Assembly: GCF_000002075.1 (NCBI RefSeq) | Contig: NW_004797289.1 | Span: forward strand, 1,426,613-1,490,612 | Reading direction: 5' to 3' | DNA from: Aplysia californica | Lineage: Eukaryota > Mollusca > Gastropoda > Aplysiida > Aplysiidae | DNA: 64,000 bases | Part shown: piece by piece, positions 11,464 through 25,700 of the stretch | Layout of the letters: each line of letters starts with the position of its first letter | How positions within the stretch are numbered: the first letter of the stretch is position 1 | The notes under the pieces: generated by a model | Told to the model about the DNA's origin: nothing | Seen by the model: only the letters and a program-made list of their open reading frames with translations | Databases searched by the model: none | Position numbers and translations under genes: made by a program

Positions 11464-14400
11464 CTGCAATAAGAGAAAGGTAATAAAAAGTTGAACAATA
11501 AAAAAAATACTGACATGCAAAAAACAAATATCCCAAGCTGAATTAAGGTTGCATAATATGTGGCTGTGACGTAACCATTTATCCACTATAGTCACCACGA
11601 GTCGGCTAACCACTAAAGTCTCTGGGGGTAGCCAAACGCACACCCACCACCTAAAACTGCCCTGAGCCTGTATTTATAAGAGGTCTTGGCAGATAGTCTT
11701 ATCAAATATGACTGAAATAAGGCTAAAAAGTGAAAGCAGAGTCTTTCTTCTTTCAATGTGTACTTGAATGGTCGAAATCGACTTCTTAATAGTGTATATG
11801 TGCTAATTTTTAAGTAAATATAATTAAATGGAGGGTTCAATGGATTTGAACCTTGAACAAATCTGAGAAAAAATTTTTAATACGTGGTAACTCGGCCTGT
11901 GAAGCGTTTTCAACCAAACAAAGACATGATGAAAGTTCATTTCGTGATTTAACTTTATATCATTATTTAACCCCTTTGTTGCCTTAAGATGTACATGGTA
12001 TGTCATGAAAATGTGGAATCTGTAGCTTTGTGTTGTACCACGAACGTTGTGGAAGTAGGCAAAATTTACCTTTCCTGGTTATCTAAGACATTACATGGAC
12101 ATCCTGCTAATCATTTGGCACTAATTCTTCATTCAGAGACTTAGCCACAAGCACAGTGTAGATTTGTATTCAAAGTAAAAAGGCACACATCAGTACCAAA
12201 TTTGCCAGTATTAGTTTACTGCTAGGCTTGCAAGCAATTAGACCTGCATGTGAGCCTCAAACAGATTGTCTGAAAATTTTGCGCACCCCCCCCAAAAAAA
12301 AGCCTTTGTGGGTGTCATAAGGAAGGACATCCGAGTAACGAGCGACCACCCCAACAAACACTTGATAAAGAAGAGACAACCCTAACCCTACCCCCAAAAA
12401 GAACCTGCAACGGGCCTCATGTAAAAAGGCCAAAACAAGTCCTAAATTTTAAACAAATTAAAATTAAAAAACCACACTCCAAAACAAACCAGGAGCATAT
12501 AGATCTATATCTAGATTCTAGATCTATATGGCTTACATCTACATTGCTATAGGGTTTGATACAATAACACAAGAGAATTGGAATATCATATATGAATACT
12601 CCATATAGTTCTAGATCTAGCAATCTAAGTAAATCTAGATCTAGATCTTGTAGAACAAGTGAATAGAAATAGGCCTTGAACTAGAAATCCGCATCCGATT
12701 CCAAACAGAGGGACTCAGCTGAGTCTAGATTCTAGATCTAAGTTCTAAATAAATAAATCATTCACGCACCTGATGTAATGCTTATTTTTACCAATATTAA
12801 TATTACAGCACATAGACCTGCATGTGAGCCTCAACCAGATTGTCTGAAAATTTTGCGCAAATCCCCCCCACCTCCTTGTCAATTACTTTTATCAACTCGA
12901 ATTTCCTGCAACCTTCAAATTAGTTCTTTTTCGTTAAGGAAACATCAAAATCAAAGCAAAGATTGGAATAAAATAAGAATAAACTGTGTAAACGTACCTG
13001 GCACATCACACCGGTTGTCATGACGATGAGGCCGAGAGACAGAAGTGACGAAGCTTTCATGATTTTCACCACTGCAACTCTCACATTCATACTAACAGAA
13101 TCACGCTGGGGAAATGTTACGCTCCTTTTGGAGCATAAGCCAGTAGGCTGAATAGACAGACGTTTTTGGGACTTGTGAGCTTGGCCACTTCAGTGCAAGA
13201 ATTCTTAATTGCCTCTCATCCGCATGTTGCGTTCACTTATGTTGTTATGAGTTTCATCTCGGGAACAGGAAAAAACAACGAAAAAAAACCTCTTATTTCG
13301 TGGAAGACCTCTTTAAAAACTTGGCTGGTCCTCAATTGCTCGAGCAGGGTTCACAATTTTACTTTTTTTATTTTTTAACCAATGGAAAATGTATTTATAC
13401 AAAAGATAAACAATGCATTTGTTTGTCTTTCCCATCTCCTGCACTCAGACTCGCTATTTTTTTTAAAATTCTGCCAGGCGTATCTCAACTCATCACGGCT
13501 CTGCTAGCGTGGCATTAGAGTTGGCCATTGATAAAAAAATATATTTTTTAAAAACATGTTGACGGTGTTAAAGCTTCTTTTCTTCATTTTACCTCAGCCT
13601 CTTTTTTCCTGAAACTGTCATTTCACGCTTGTTTCGATCACTTTTATAATAACTGGCAGTTCAAAATTCGCCAATGGTATCATAAAAGTTTTCAAGGTGT
13701 TTATTTCATTCTATGTCGGTTTTCTTTTTCTCATGGCTGACGGCAAGATAGGACTCGGAATAATAATTTGGTGAATGGCGTTCTATGTCTGCTTTATGAA
13801 TATTTTGTCTTCAGGTGATGCTAAAAGAAACGGGTTCATATCCAAGATTGCAGACAGATAAGAACAGAATGAGACAGAGGGAATGTGGAGACGAGAATAT
13901 GGCGAGATTGAATCAGATTGGAGGAGGAGGGCAGAGTGTTTCAGACACGAGGAGGCTTTCTCAGACCAAGTAAACATAATAACATTGTTATATTTATTAA
14001 GATATAGGCGTTGTATAATTATTGCTATAAACATTCTTTATTTTTCTATTTTTTAAATCGATATCATCGCCATCATCATTGTTCTTAACATCCTCATTAT
14101 TATGATTCTCATTACTGTTTATATTATTGTTATTATTATTGTTATTGGTATATTATTATTATTNNNNNNNNNNNNNNNNNNNNNNNNNNNNNNNNNNNNN
14201 NNNNNNNNNNNNNNNNNNNNNNNNNNNNNNNNNNNNNNNNNNNNNNNNNNNNNNNNNNNNNNNATGGCTGCTCCAGCACGAAACTGAAAGTAGATAATTT
14301 AAGTCGTCGTCCTTTTTCGTATTCGCATTTCTACTCAGGTTCCGACAATTATGGCGGAAACGCCAACGTCGGCAGTCGGTGGTCGGCACGAAAACGAAAG

Positions 14401-17400
14401 TGCCGACAAAGCCAACGGGAGAAAAGGGGGACGCTGGCAGTCGGCCAAGCCTCGCACTTCGCACATTGACTGATACAGGTGGGCCTAGTGATAGCATCGG
14501 CCGCCTCGCGGGTCGCGTCGCGATTGTCGGATTTCAGACAATTGTCGGCAAACATGCAGGTCTATGAGCTTAGAACATTTGAACAGCTTGCTGACGAATT
14601 ATAGAGCCAGTGAGATGTGCGTACATACCTCCTGAAAGCGCCGGTGTAGCTGCATGATGAGGTCGTGGATCTCTCGTCGTTTGTTCAGCACCAGCTCCTC
14701 GGGGAACCATGTCTGCAGGCCCTTCATGGGGATCTGGAAGTCTGCGATAGGGTCCTGGAACAGCAAACACAAGAATTGGTTAAGTTTTAGTAAAAGTTTT
14801 ACGGCCCATGCAAAAAAATATGGTCATATTAGTGTTGAAAATTATAGAGGTGTTAAAAGAGAGTAACAAACACAGAAAAAGGAGAGATAAATGTGATAGA
14901 TGTTTGACAGGAAAGAAGGAACAAACCACACCACAGCACCCGGCAACCGCCCACAAGAATGTTATTGATAACTGTTAGTATATGGCAAGCAAGAGTGTTT
15001 ATTTCTTTATATTTTTTTTTGTTCGTTTAAGTACAGAGAGGGACATCAATATAATAACAGTCATTAAGTGCAGGAAAACAACAAGACAGACAGTCAGAAC
15101 GCCTGAGGGATAGTCATTGTTGTTAACGATCCAGCACAGAGGGATAGTCAAAAAGAAGAACTTATCAGCAATCCCCTGCCTCCACCCACAGTTAAATGCC
15201 TTCTCTTAAATAGCACTGTTTATTGTTTATTGTTTCAGGAAGCAACATCCCTGCACTCCGGACATGTCCATTGATGCTCCGTTGCTCTCTCCAAAATGTT
15301 GCCGAGGGTCCTTCTACTGATTAAATAGCAACATCAAGACAAAGAAAAATGTGCCCTCAAAACACAAGCAACAGCCCCCAACTGCGCTGTGCAAGAAGTC
15401 TAACCAATACACACGCTTAAATGCGTCACACCGCTGTGGAATCGAGTGCCAGTCAATTTTTGGGCATGTAGAGTTATTGGTATCATCTTAAAGCTTGTTA
15501 GTTTGGGTAACTTTCGGTGAAAGAAATAACCATCTTTTATCAACTCACTGAATACGGTTCCCGTCACGCAGGATGGAGTTGGCGATTTTGTTCCGTATCT
15601 TGTGCTCTTGTCACATGTACGGGGACGGACCCCAGAGCTAGTTTTGCCACTTGTTTCCTTTCGTGCCGAGTAGGGCAAAAGTTGCGTGATAACTTTTTAA
15701 GAAATTGAAGGTGAAGGACAGTCACCCCAACTAGGGTTGAACTGACCGGAACTCGCGCTATATTTTTTCTTTACAGCTGATAGTAATTTGATAGTCGCGT
15801 CGTAGTAGTTGTAGCGGTCGCAGAAGTCGCATTCACAAGAATAACATAATTTCGCTGAATGCGATACTTCTGTTTGTTTTATTAGTTCTAGTGACACAGA
15901 ATATGATGTGTCTGATGGTTAGGATCCTGGATATCTACCCGAACATGGCCTGAGTCGTAGTTTTAGGGCTAGATCTAGATTCTGGTTCACAACTTCGTGG
16001 CCTACATCTGTCTCATGTAATTCAGTGTATGGGTCTGAATCAACGCACAGCCCAGCTTTTATATTTTCACAAAACACTCACACATGCATACAAATCAAAA
16101 CAGAACACTTTGAACTTTTATTTTTGTTGTTGTTATGAATTTCATTCTATCTGTCATGTCTCTGGAAATTTTTTCGAAAAATCAAATTCATGCCAATTTT
16201 TCCCAAAAGATAAAAATTTAAGTATTAGACTTAGACAACTTTTTTTGTATCAGATTAAGCTTGAATGTAACTTTACTGTGTCAAAAAATAATTACAATAG
16301 GGTAATTCTGAGAGTTGTGTTTTGAAATACCCCCAAAAATGCCAGTATTCAGCGCTAGTGACTCGTGAAAGGGGCCGGTAGTCAGTAAGTCAGTCAAGAT
16401 ATTTGCGGCTGAAGGAGGTGGGTTTCAGAGGTAAAATTAGCCAGAAAATGGCTGCCAAAGTTGGTGACTAAAATAGCTTGAGAGTCCTTGGAAACGAAAA
16501 ATTTACATTTTTGTGTCTTTAATCAATGCTTATCAGTAAAAATCTTCACAGAGATGTATTTTTTTAATGGACCAAACACATGTGGAGCCAAAAAAACAAT
16601 AATTTGATATAAAAATGAAAAAATGCACATTTCTTCAAATTCATTATTTTGGTGAGTGCCTGATTTCACCACAACGCCTTACAAATTTTGCAGTTTTTTT
16701 TTTTAAAGAGGAGAAAACTGACCTGAAAGAAGCTCTCAACGTACTGCAGGAGAAACACACCACAGTCGCTGTAGTTGCTCTGCTGAGGAACTTTTGGAGT
16801 AGAGCCCCGGAGAATCTTGGCAATGTTTCTCTGCTCAGACTTCTTTGCATTCCATTCACATTGTAAATAGCTGTGGAAAAAGATTAAGAAGTTTCATACA
16901 TTTTTTCACCAGTCTCACTTCTATTTCCTAGCAACACATGATTTACACGAACAGTCAAATTAAAAAAGTAGGTGGTTGGTGGGTGCTCTGGTGTAGTTTG
17001 TTCCTTCTTTCCCATCAAACATCTAACATCCTTATCTCTCCTCTCTTTCAATGTTTATGACTCTCTAGACAGCCTCTTATCTTCAGCACTTAAGTGACCA
17101 AAATGTGTTGCAAGTGGCGTAAAACTCTTAATAAAACTAAATTAAAAGGGATGAACAAGAAAGAAAAACAACATATTTTTGCTTTGCACTCCCTGTGTCA
17201 GTAAACTGACACTGTTTCATTTAAGTTCTAAGTGTGTGCAAAGAGAAATGCAATGATACGACCCGTCACTTAGAATTGGGAAAGAGAGCAAGACATACCC
17301 ATCAAACAAATAGAAGGAATGTGAAGTATAAGAAATCAACTCACTCTCTCAACATCCGAACATTTGGCGCCCTGCTTGGGCCAAGTAAGGAATCAAACAT

Positions 17401-20400
17401 CAAAATGCAGGGTCTGAAACAGAAAGGTGACATGAAATTTATTATATGGATGCTTCTCATCAACAAATAATGGAAAAGCACAAATTTTAGCCATCTAAAT
17501 AAAATTGCTTGACATGAAAAGAGTAGTCAAAAGGTCAAAATTTTCAAATTGAAACATAGACCTTATTGTATTGTGAATGTCTCCAACTTCAGAATATTTT
17601 CAATACAACAGTTCTTCACACACAGTCTATTTGCAGCGAAAGGAAACAGTTAAAAACAGTTTTCTTAAAACAACAAAATAATAACAATTTTTTTTATGAC
17701 TGTGACTACAATATGTTTTGGAGTTCAGATCTTTATGAAAATCAATTAAGTTATACAAAGTTTAGTTTTAGTTTTAGTAAGAGTTTTACGGCACTTGCAA
17801 CACAATAAAGTCATATAAGTGCCGAAGATTAGAGGTGGTACAAGAGAGCAACAAACACAAAAAAGAAGGAGGGGAGATAAGAAGATAGCTGTTTGATAGG
17901 AAAGAAGGAGCAGCATACAAAGACAATATTTTTTTTTAGTTTGAGTAAGAAGAAGCACATCAACATAAAACCTGTCGTGTATTGCTAGGAAAAAGAAAGA
18001 AAGACAGAGAGAAGCACCAAAAAAAAGGAAAGAAAAGCAGTGGGACCTACCACTGATGCCCTCCAACCACCCGCTATAACATGGATAGATGACAGAACTG
18101 TAGCTCATGGAAAACTCTCCTGAGACTTCTGGTAACTTCAGATACAAACAAAAACAAAACAAAGAAAGGCAACAAAAGCTGATGAGATTCCATATTGGAC
18201 TACTCAAGTTCGAAGATAATCTGATGCGCCTAGACGGGTATGTTATCTACTTTCGCTCCATCAAAAGAGCTTACCACCAATGTTCCTATAAGGATATTTA
18301 ATTTACTTTGTCTGCATCGCAACAAGCTTAGCACTCACTGTTTCTGTCCCAGGTTGTACTTGCTTTCCTCATTGTCAATACATTTTTGAGGGTCTAACTG
18401 CTTGCCAAGGATTGTCTGTGAATACACACAAAAGAAGCCCCTTCTCCATAAACAACAAAAACAATTAATAATTAAAAGTCAGCACAAACATTTGCATTAT
18501 GTTCACTATGATTCAATCATAGATACAGAGGCTTAGGGCACGGTGAGAACAAAAAATTTAATTTAACGAATAAAACACAATTGAGTGCTAAAAGGCTTGC
18601 AGAGAACTAGAGTACAATCTTCAAGTAAAAAATAGTACACGCAGGACATAGATCTACCTCATAAGGAGACAGAAATTACCTTAGGCTCTATGTTTGAGGC
18701 CAAAAGCAAACAATGTCACAAGGTTGCTGGCGTTGAAATTTTCTAACATTCAGACTTCAACATAAATTAAGGACCATTTGCAAACACTCTTGAGTGGCCT
18801 TCTTGGGTCGACTTGCAAAAGGGCGTTCTTGGCTTGATGGCGCTGCCTCAAGCGGACAATGACAGAGCGTGACACTGCAAGCCTTCTGGCAACTTGTCGG
18901 GCTCCAACTCCATCCTGCAGCCATGCCATAGCTCTGGCACGATCAAAGTCTCTCAGCTTTAGTCTCGGTGGCATGGTGATGCCATACTGGATTTTGCGCA
19001 AACGGCGACTTACATTGCCACTAAAGCGAGCACAGTTCGAATCTGTACGTCCGTTTATGACGTACACTAGAAATTTTAACTGAAGAATGTCCATGGTGTT
19101 GCACACAAGTCAATAAAATAAAGCAAATTTGGCAAAAATTCCCCGGGGATTTCCGTGCTGCTCGAGGTGGTTTTGCTCCTTTAGGAATCTTTGCAGTACG
19201 GGTTGGTAACCCATTAACATTTTCAGAACAAAGAAATTTGAAACATTCCTTGAGGTCTTTTTTTCTGAATTTAAAAAAAATCAGGGCTGTCTGTTAAGGT
19301 GGTCCTTAACTTATGTTGGAAGTCTGTATTTCCGAGCTCCCTACCCAAAATTTCAGCAAAATTCCCTCACTACATTGGGCATTTCACTGTTTCTTTGTAC
19401 ACTTTACTACTTCACATTTCACACATCACATGGTCTGGTTAAGCACCCAGTCACCACTGTAGATTTTACAACCATCGGTTCTCAACTTTCCGCACTATGA
19501 TTTTCCAATCACAGCCAGTCCACTCTTCGATGTTGTATTCCTACTGTTTCCCCTGTCCACCTCTTTGCTTCCCTTCTTGTGCTGTTCCCTACAGTATAGT
19601 CGTGGCCAGTCAGGGTGATTGTGTGATGTGCCTGTACCACTGTAGTTTGTGTCCTTTCCTTTAAACCAGGTCTTCATACCGCTCGATGGCATTTACAATT
19701 CTGGTTCTCACTACCTGATTGGCTATGTGATCTCTATACGAGACACCGAGGAGTTTGCAGAAACGTCTATCTCTAGTGTCTGCATCTTTTTTTAGACGCC
19801 TGCTGTCACAACTGATATTTGCATACAGTTAAATATTATACACAAATGAAAACAGAATACCAAAACTATACCTGTTAACAATTCCACTGATACCCCTCCA
19901 GCCCTTCATTTAAATTCAATATGTTATCACAGAACAGTGTTCTTTAAGTCTGATCAATAACCCTTACCTTCGGTAAAGGTTCCGGATTTGTTTCTTCTGC
20001 TGGAGTATCTTCTGACCCCTGTGGAAGGTGAAAGGTGGCAGTTCAGTAAATAGCAATCTACTTTGGAGATGAAATTCAATCACACAAAAACAGAAATGCT
20101 ACCACTTATTCAACACTACGAATCAACTTCAGTCTTGAGGCCTGTATTTTCTCTTCTTCCGGGTAGCGAGTTCTGATTCAAATTTTTATTTGCAGGGTTC
20201 CGAGTTTGATGAATCCATCAGAAAGTTTGTTTTCCCTGTCACAGTACTTCCTACTTTGAATGGGCAAGTAGCATTCGGTCAAGACAGAATAAGTGAATGA
20301 TAGCCCAATGCACTTAACAGAACACAACAATGCATACCTGTTTGTTTGAAAGGGGGGGTGGGGGGGGGGGGGGGGGGGGGGGAAGGAGAGCTGAAATTGT

Positions 20401-22752
20401 AAATCAAAAGTGCAAGCTTGCAAATAAAGTGATTGTGAAGTGAAGGGAGTTTTCAGCTGGACGCACAACTACAAATACACACTTCAGCCTGTTTTCTCTG
20501 AGAATATTCCAGCAACTTACCCCAGTTTCCGTATTATCATCCTCTGTGTCTTCCCCATGCACCGTGCTCGGGATGAAGGGAACCACCTCTGGGTTGGCCA
20601 GACCAGGGAAACAGATCACTGCCAGGTACCAGTGGGAGCTGTGGAATAGGGAATGTCAAATGTCGCATATCACATGTTGTACATTACATATGTGAGGCGT
20701 CATGGTGAAATCAGGCCCTCGTCAAAACGATGAAATCAAAGAAACGGGCATTTTACCTCCAGTTAGGCAATTTTTATTGAATGTTTGTTTTTATTCAACA
20801 CCTTAAATACCCATGTAAAAACATATTTGCATGTGAATTTTACTGAAAAATGATTAATAGCACAATTATGTAAATTTTCAGTTTTCAGGAACTCTCAAGC
20901 TATAGAAGTCACTAAACTTTGGTGGCCATTTTCTTGCTAATTTTACCTCTGAAACCAGGCTACCCCCATATCCGTCAATCGCAAAAAATCTCTTGACTTC
21001 TATTCAAGATAGATGGGTATTCTTTTCGTTGAATGCAAGGCAAATGAATAAGCTCTCAGGTGATTTCAATAGCTCCATATGCCCAGAAATCGCAAGTGCC
21101 TGATTCCACTGCATCATGACACACATTGAGGCCTTTGTGATAATTACAAGCTGCAAGCTATTATTTCCTTTACTTAGCTCCCTTTACCATGGTAGCTAAA
21201 AGCTGCAGCAAGCAAGGTATATAGCTTCTCTTCCTCCTCAGATTTAAAGTGCATCATCAATTCATGACAGATGAACTATTATTACTATTTATAATCAATG
21301 AAGCTACTAAGAAATACAGAACAACACAAATCCTGAATTATGTTTTGTGTCTTTGTGCGAGTAAAGAGAAGCACATCGATTAAGTGTGGGGGGGAAAAAA
21401 GGATAGACAGAAGGAAGTAATAGAGGGAAAGAAAAGAAGTAGGACCTTATGGTGGCACCCTCAAGCCACCCGCTAAGGGAACAAACACCATCATGAGTCA
21501 CAAACATCCAAGGGTCAGGGTTGCAGTAATTAACGAAACATCAAAGGGAAAATATCTTTGTGAAAATCAGTCACGGCTTTGGTCTCCACGTGCATCTCAC
21601 TTGTGGAATTAATTTCTACAGACTGCGTTGGACCACTGAAGTTCTTCAAACCATCACAGTTAGAGTTAAAGAAAAGAGAAGCACATCAGTTCAATCCTGG
21701 CCATTTACAGCAAGGGAAGAGCAAGATAAAAACAATACAGTGAAAGAAAACAAGTAGGACCTAAAAGTGATGCCCTCTACCCACTTACTATTCACATAGT
21801 ACTCATGAGAGCTATGGGAAACAGAGACCACAACACGATCAGAAATCACCTTGAGTAAATAGTAGTAGAAGTTATCAAAATGTCAAACATAAATCATTTG
21901 GACATTGGTCGTAGTCTTTACCTCCACAAGATACATTTCACTTAGAGAACCCATAAGTGCACATCAACTCAACAGCACACAGTAATAGAGTGGAGTACAA
22001 AAGACAACTCACTGTTCGTTGATTGGGACAATAATGAAGTCTTTGCTGAACAGGTCAACTGTTTTGGTCCATTTTTTCACACGGGCATGACGGCGCTCCG
22101 GCAAGCTGCAACCAAAGACAAAAATAAAAAGATGTAAGTATGAACAGGAATGTTTTTAAAATCATTTTGCCACATAAAAAAAAAAAATATTCATCCAGAT
22201 ATTTACCAAAGCTATCCCATCCCATTAATTGCCCCTTCCCGCAAAACTTTCTACCAAAAATTCCCAAATTTCCTGCTCAACAAAAAAACACAATATTTGC
22301 AGCCTAAGACCCCGATACTAGGGAGTCAGGAACAGAAGAGATGTTGACGAAGTGAGATCTTAGCTGAGATAAAATAATCCATGACCAAGTCAGTGATAAC
22401 ATCTCGAGGAGATCTGTACAGTGTAAAGTTCTGTTGAACATATCCACCAATCAAACTGAAACACATTATGGGTATGGTTACCTTTTCTTTGCGTCTTCCT
22501 CCGTCTTCCCAAAGAGCCTGTCTCGTTGTGTCAAGCGCTTGTAGAAGAAGGAACTAAAGATGTGAGTCCTTTTCCGATTTTCTTCATTGAGTATTTCCTC
22601 GTACAAATACCTGTTTCGTGGACAAAGAAAAGTTAAGAATTTTTATTTTTTTTAAATGTTTAAGTTTCGATAGGTTTGTGAGAACTAAATTGTTGCCAGA
22701 ACTTTTTTTTAAAACCTTATCCTGCTTTACCGGATAAAACTGCGATCGAGCG

Positions 22753-22796
<44 letters not shown>

Positions 22797-25700
22797 ATCA
22801 AGTTCTACTTTCGTCTTCACAGAAAAGATAAATCTAAAGTTATGACTAAAACACTTTTAAGAAGACATTTCGTTGCTATGGCAAGGAAAATGAGCCTCTC
22901 CAAATCTCTCCACCCTATACAGTAGGGTCTCACAGCATTACTTTCTTGCCAGAGAAGCTCTGTACAGGAAAATGACAATATATTTATAAATAGCAGTATT
23001 CTTTTATCTAGACTTCACTTCAAGCAAGACAGCCATTAAAAAAGGTAGTCTTTTATAATCGCTGGTGGTATTACACATAAACACATCAATCTTACAAAGC
23101 TTTTCACAAGTTCAAAACTACAAGAGAGCTAATATTTTCTTCATAAACAAGTCCCTGAAAAACTATGCCAATAGTAGTAAATTCCGTTTGAAAGGAGAAA
23201 AATTGAAGTTTTCTTGTCTATAAGCTGTTCATATTTTAGAAGAAAAAAAATAAAGGCAATCTTCACAAAAGTTATATGTCCTCAAATGAAACAAAAATAG
23301 AAAATTTCATCACTTTTGAATATGACCTACAAGTATACTTAATGAAAAAATACCATAAACAATGAATTACGCTTCTTCGTCAGGTGCAATATCTGAAGGA
23401 CATCAGCAAGGACGATTCGCTTGTCACTTTTCTACTCTGATGTTCTCAAAAGACCTATATTATGTGTCACAACACTGTGGAATCTGGCAACAGTCAATTT
23501 TTGGGCAAGCAGGTCTTTTGGTGTCATCTTAAAGCTTGTTCATTTGTCTTGCTTTTGATTTAAAAAATACCCATCCACCAGTAACAAAGATTGAGATATA
23601 TGCTTTTGAATGACGCGGCGGTCGCCAAGTGTCCGAGGTAAAATTGGCAATTACCAAAGCTTGAGCTTTATGCCTTTGATCAACGATTTTAAGAAAACTC
23701 CATAGAGAGAAGTGTTTTTAAACGGAGGTAAAAGGTCAGAAACGCGGAATGAAGAATTGGAGAATACTGCAACAACAGGCAAGTTTGATAGAAAGAGAGG
23801 CAGAGGCAGACAGAGGGAAAAGATACTGGACAAGTTGACAACATTGCTTGGAGCAGCAAGGAGGTCCACGATCGCCCACGACAGTCGGCAAGGCACCGGA
23901 TGATGATGAAAAGGTGTTGAGCAAACAAAATTTTGACAAAAAGTGCCTAACAGGCAGGAAAATTTGTCTGCTTTTTCGATTTCACAAAATTTCGACAAGA
24001 GTCTAATTTCACCACGATGAAATACATATGTGAGATGTGCTGACAAAATGAGTTACTTCTCACGATCCCAGAATGGAGATATCGGCTGAAAATCGACACT
24101 GGGGTCAGATTTATAGATGTTCAATTGATGCCATTTTGTTCAAGTTTACTATGTCTTTTACTATTCCATGCTCACAAATTGTACAAACTTCACCTATCAA
24201 GTTGATGTATCAATTTCCATAATGCTCAAATCCGAGAAGTAACTCATTTTGTCAGCACACCTCACATATTATCCTGGTTTTTACGTACTGTAGGTAAAAG
24301 TCAATGATGACATCATTGAGGAACTCTCCCTCGGTCAGACAGTAAAGGTCCTCTGTGGTGATTGGGATGCCTCGAGCTGGTGGGAATGGATACTGCAGCA
24401 GCCTGGGAAGGGGGAATAAGACTTGATAAAACGTAAACTGAGACAACCGTATATTATAAGAATATGGCAAGTGATACTTTGGACAACTCTTCAGGAATTA
24501 GTTTGAGGCTTTGACTGCGAAACTAAATACTTCACTGTGATCTATCAAACTCAAACTGTGAAAACAACTACTTAATGACAGTAAAAGAGTCAGGAGCAAA
24601 AAAAAAAATTGGTAATGTTAAACATCACAAAAATTGAATTATATAACAGAGACCAACACTATTGCCAAATGTATATAAGATCAAAGAAAATATTCAGTCC
24701 CACTATTTTCTGTATCTAATGTGAATTCTCGAAACATTTGCTAAACAGAAGTAAACACATTCTTTGTATATTTGCCAGGCCAATGTGCACATGAGACCCA
24801 ACAATATTCAAACCGAAGAGACAGCCACCCTTATTCTCAGGAAACGTAGCTAGCATCCAAGGTACTAACCCCTCAGCTAGCCGTAAGACACAATGTCAAA
24901 GTGCTATGAAAAATAGAATTACCTGACGGAAGGTACGTCAAAGAGCTGTTTCTGCTCTGGTGGAGAGCTGGATGTGCTGTCTGGCTCATTATCCATACTG
25001 TCCGAGGGGCTGTAAGATGGCCCGGATATATTGGACAGGTCTTGGTTCATCCTGTTGTAACTGGAGGAATATAATCGTACCGTTTCAGAACAAGAACATA
25101 ACCTCTCCTTCTTGAAATGGACAACTAACAAACCACTCCTGCCCATCATTTATCTACATGCATTTAAAAAGAAAAATAGATATGAAAGAAAGAAATGTTT
25201 AATTTTATACCTCCCCACCTTTCGAAAAAAAAAAGCCAATTAAAAAGGACTTCCCTTAAAAACAATCAGACGAAATATATTGCAAAAAAAAATAGCATTG
25301 TGAAAATAATTACTTCCCTTCAAAACTCTTAAGATTAATGAAAGATTTCCTTATTTCCACTTGACTATTCTGAGTATACTATTTCTAATGTGTGTCATTC
25401 CGACCGATTTCAAAGAAAAGGGGCCTTATCTTGACTCAACTTATATCACCCCCCCATATCTTAGCCAATGACAACTGTATTCAACTTCTTCAAAAACAAA
25501 AAAGCAAAAAATAATTAAGTCAAAACCCATCAATCAAATTTGAACAATCTTCTTCAAGTGCCAGATTTGAAACACCTCCGTGATCATGGTTTGCTACTCA
25601 TTTTTCTGCTCTGATGCTTTCAATATACTTATACTATGGGGGCTCTCGTGGTCAAGAAGTTAAGGTGTTGGCCTCTCATTCAAAGGTCCCGGGTTCGAAT

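Noticed and set aside
14102-14497. Frames running through the gap
   Set aside because: They contain 34 unknown residues from the 100-N gap and have no support on either side.
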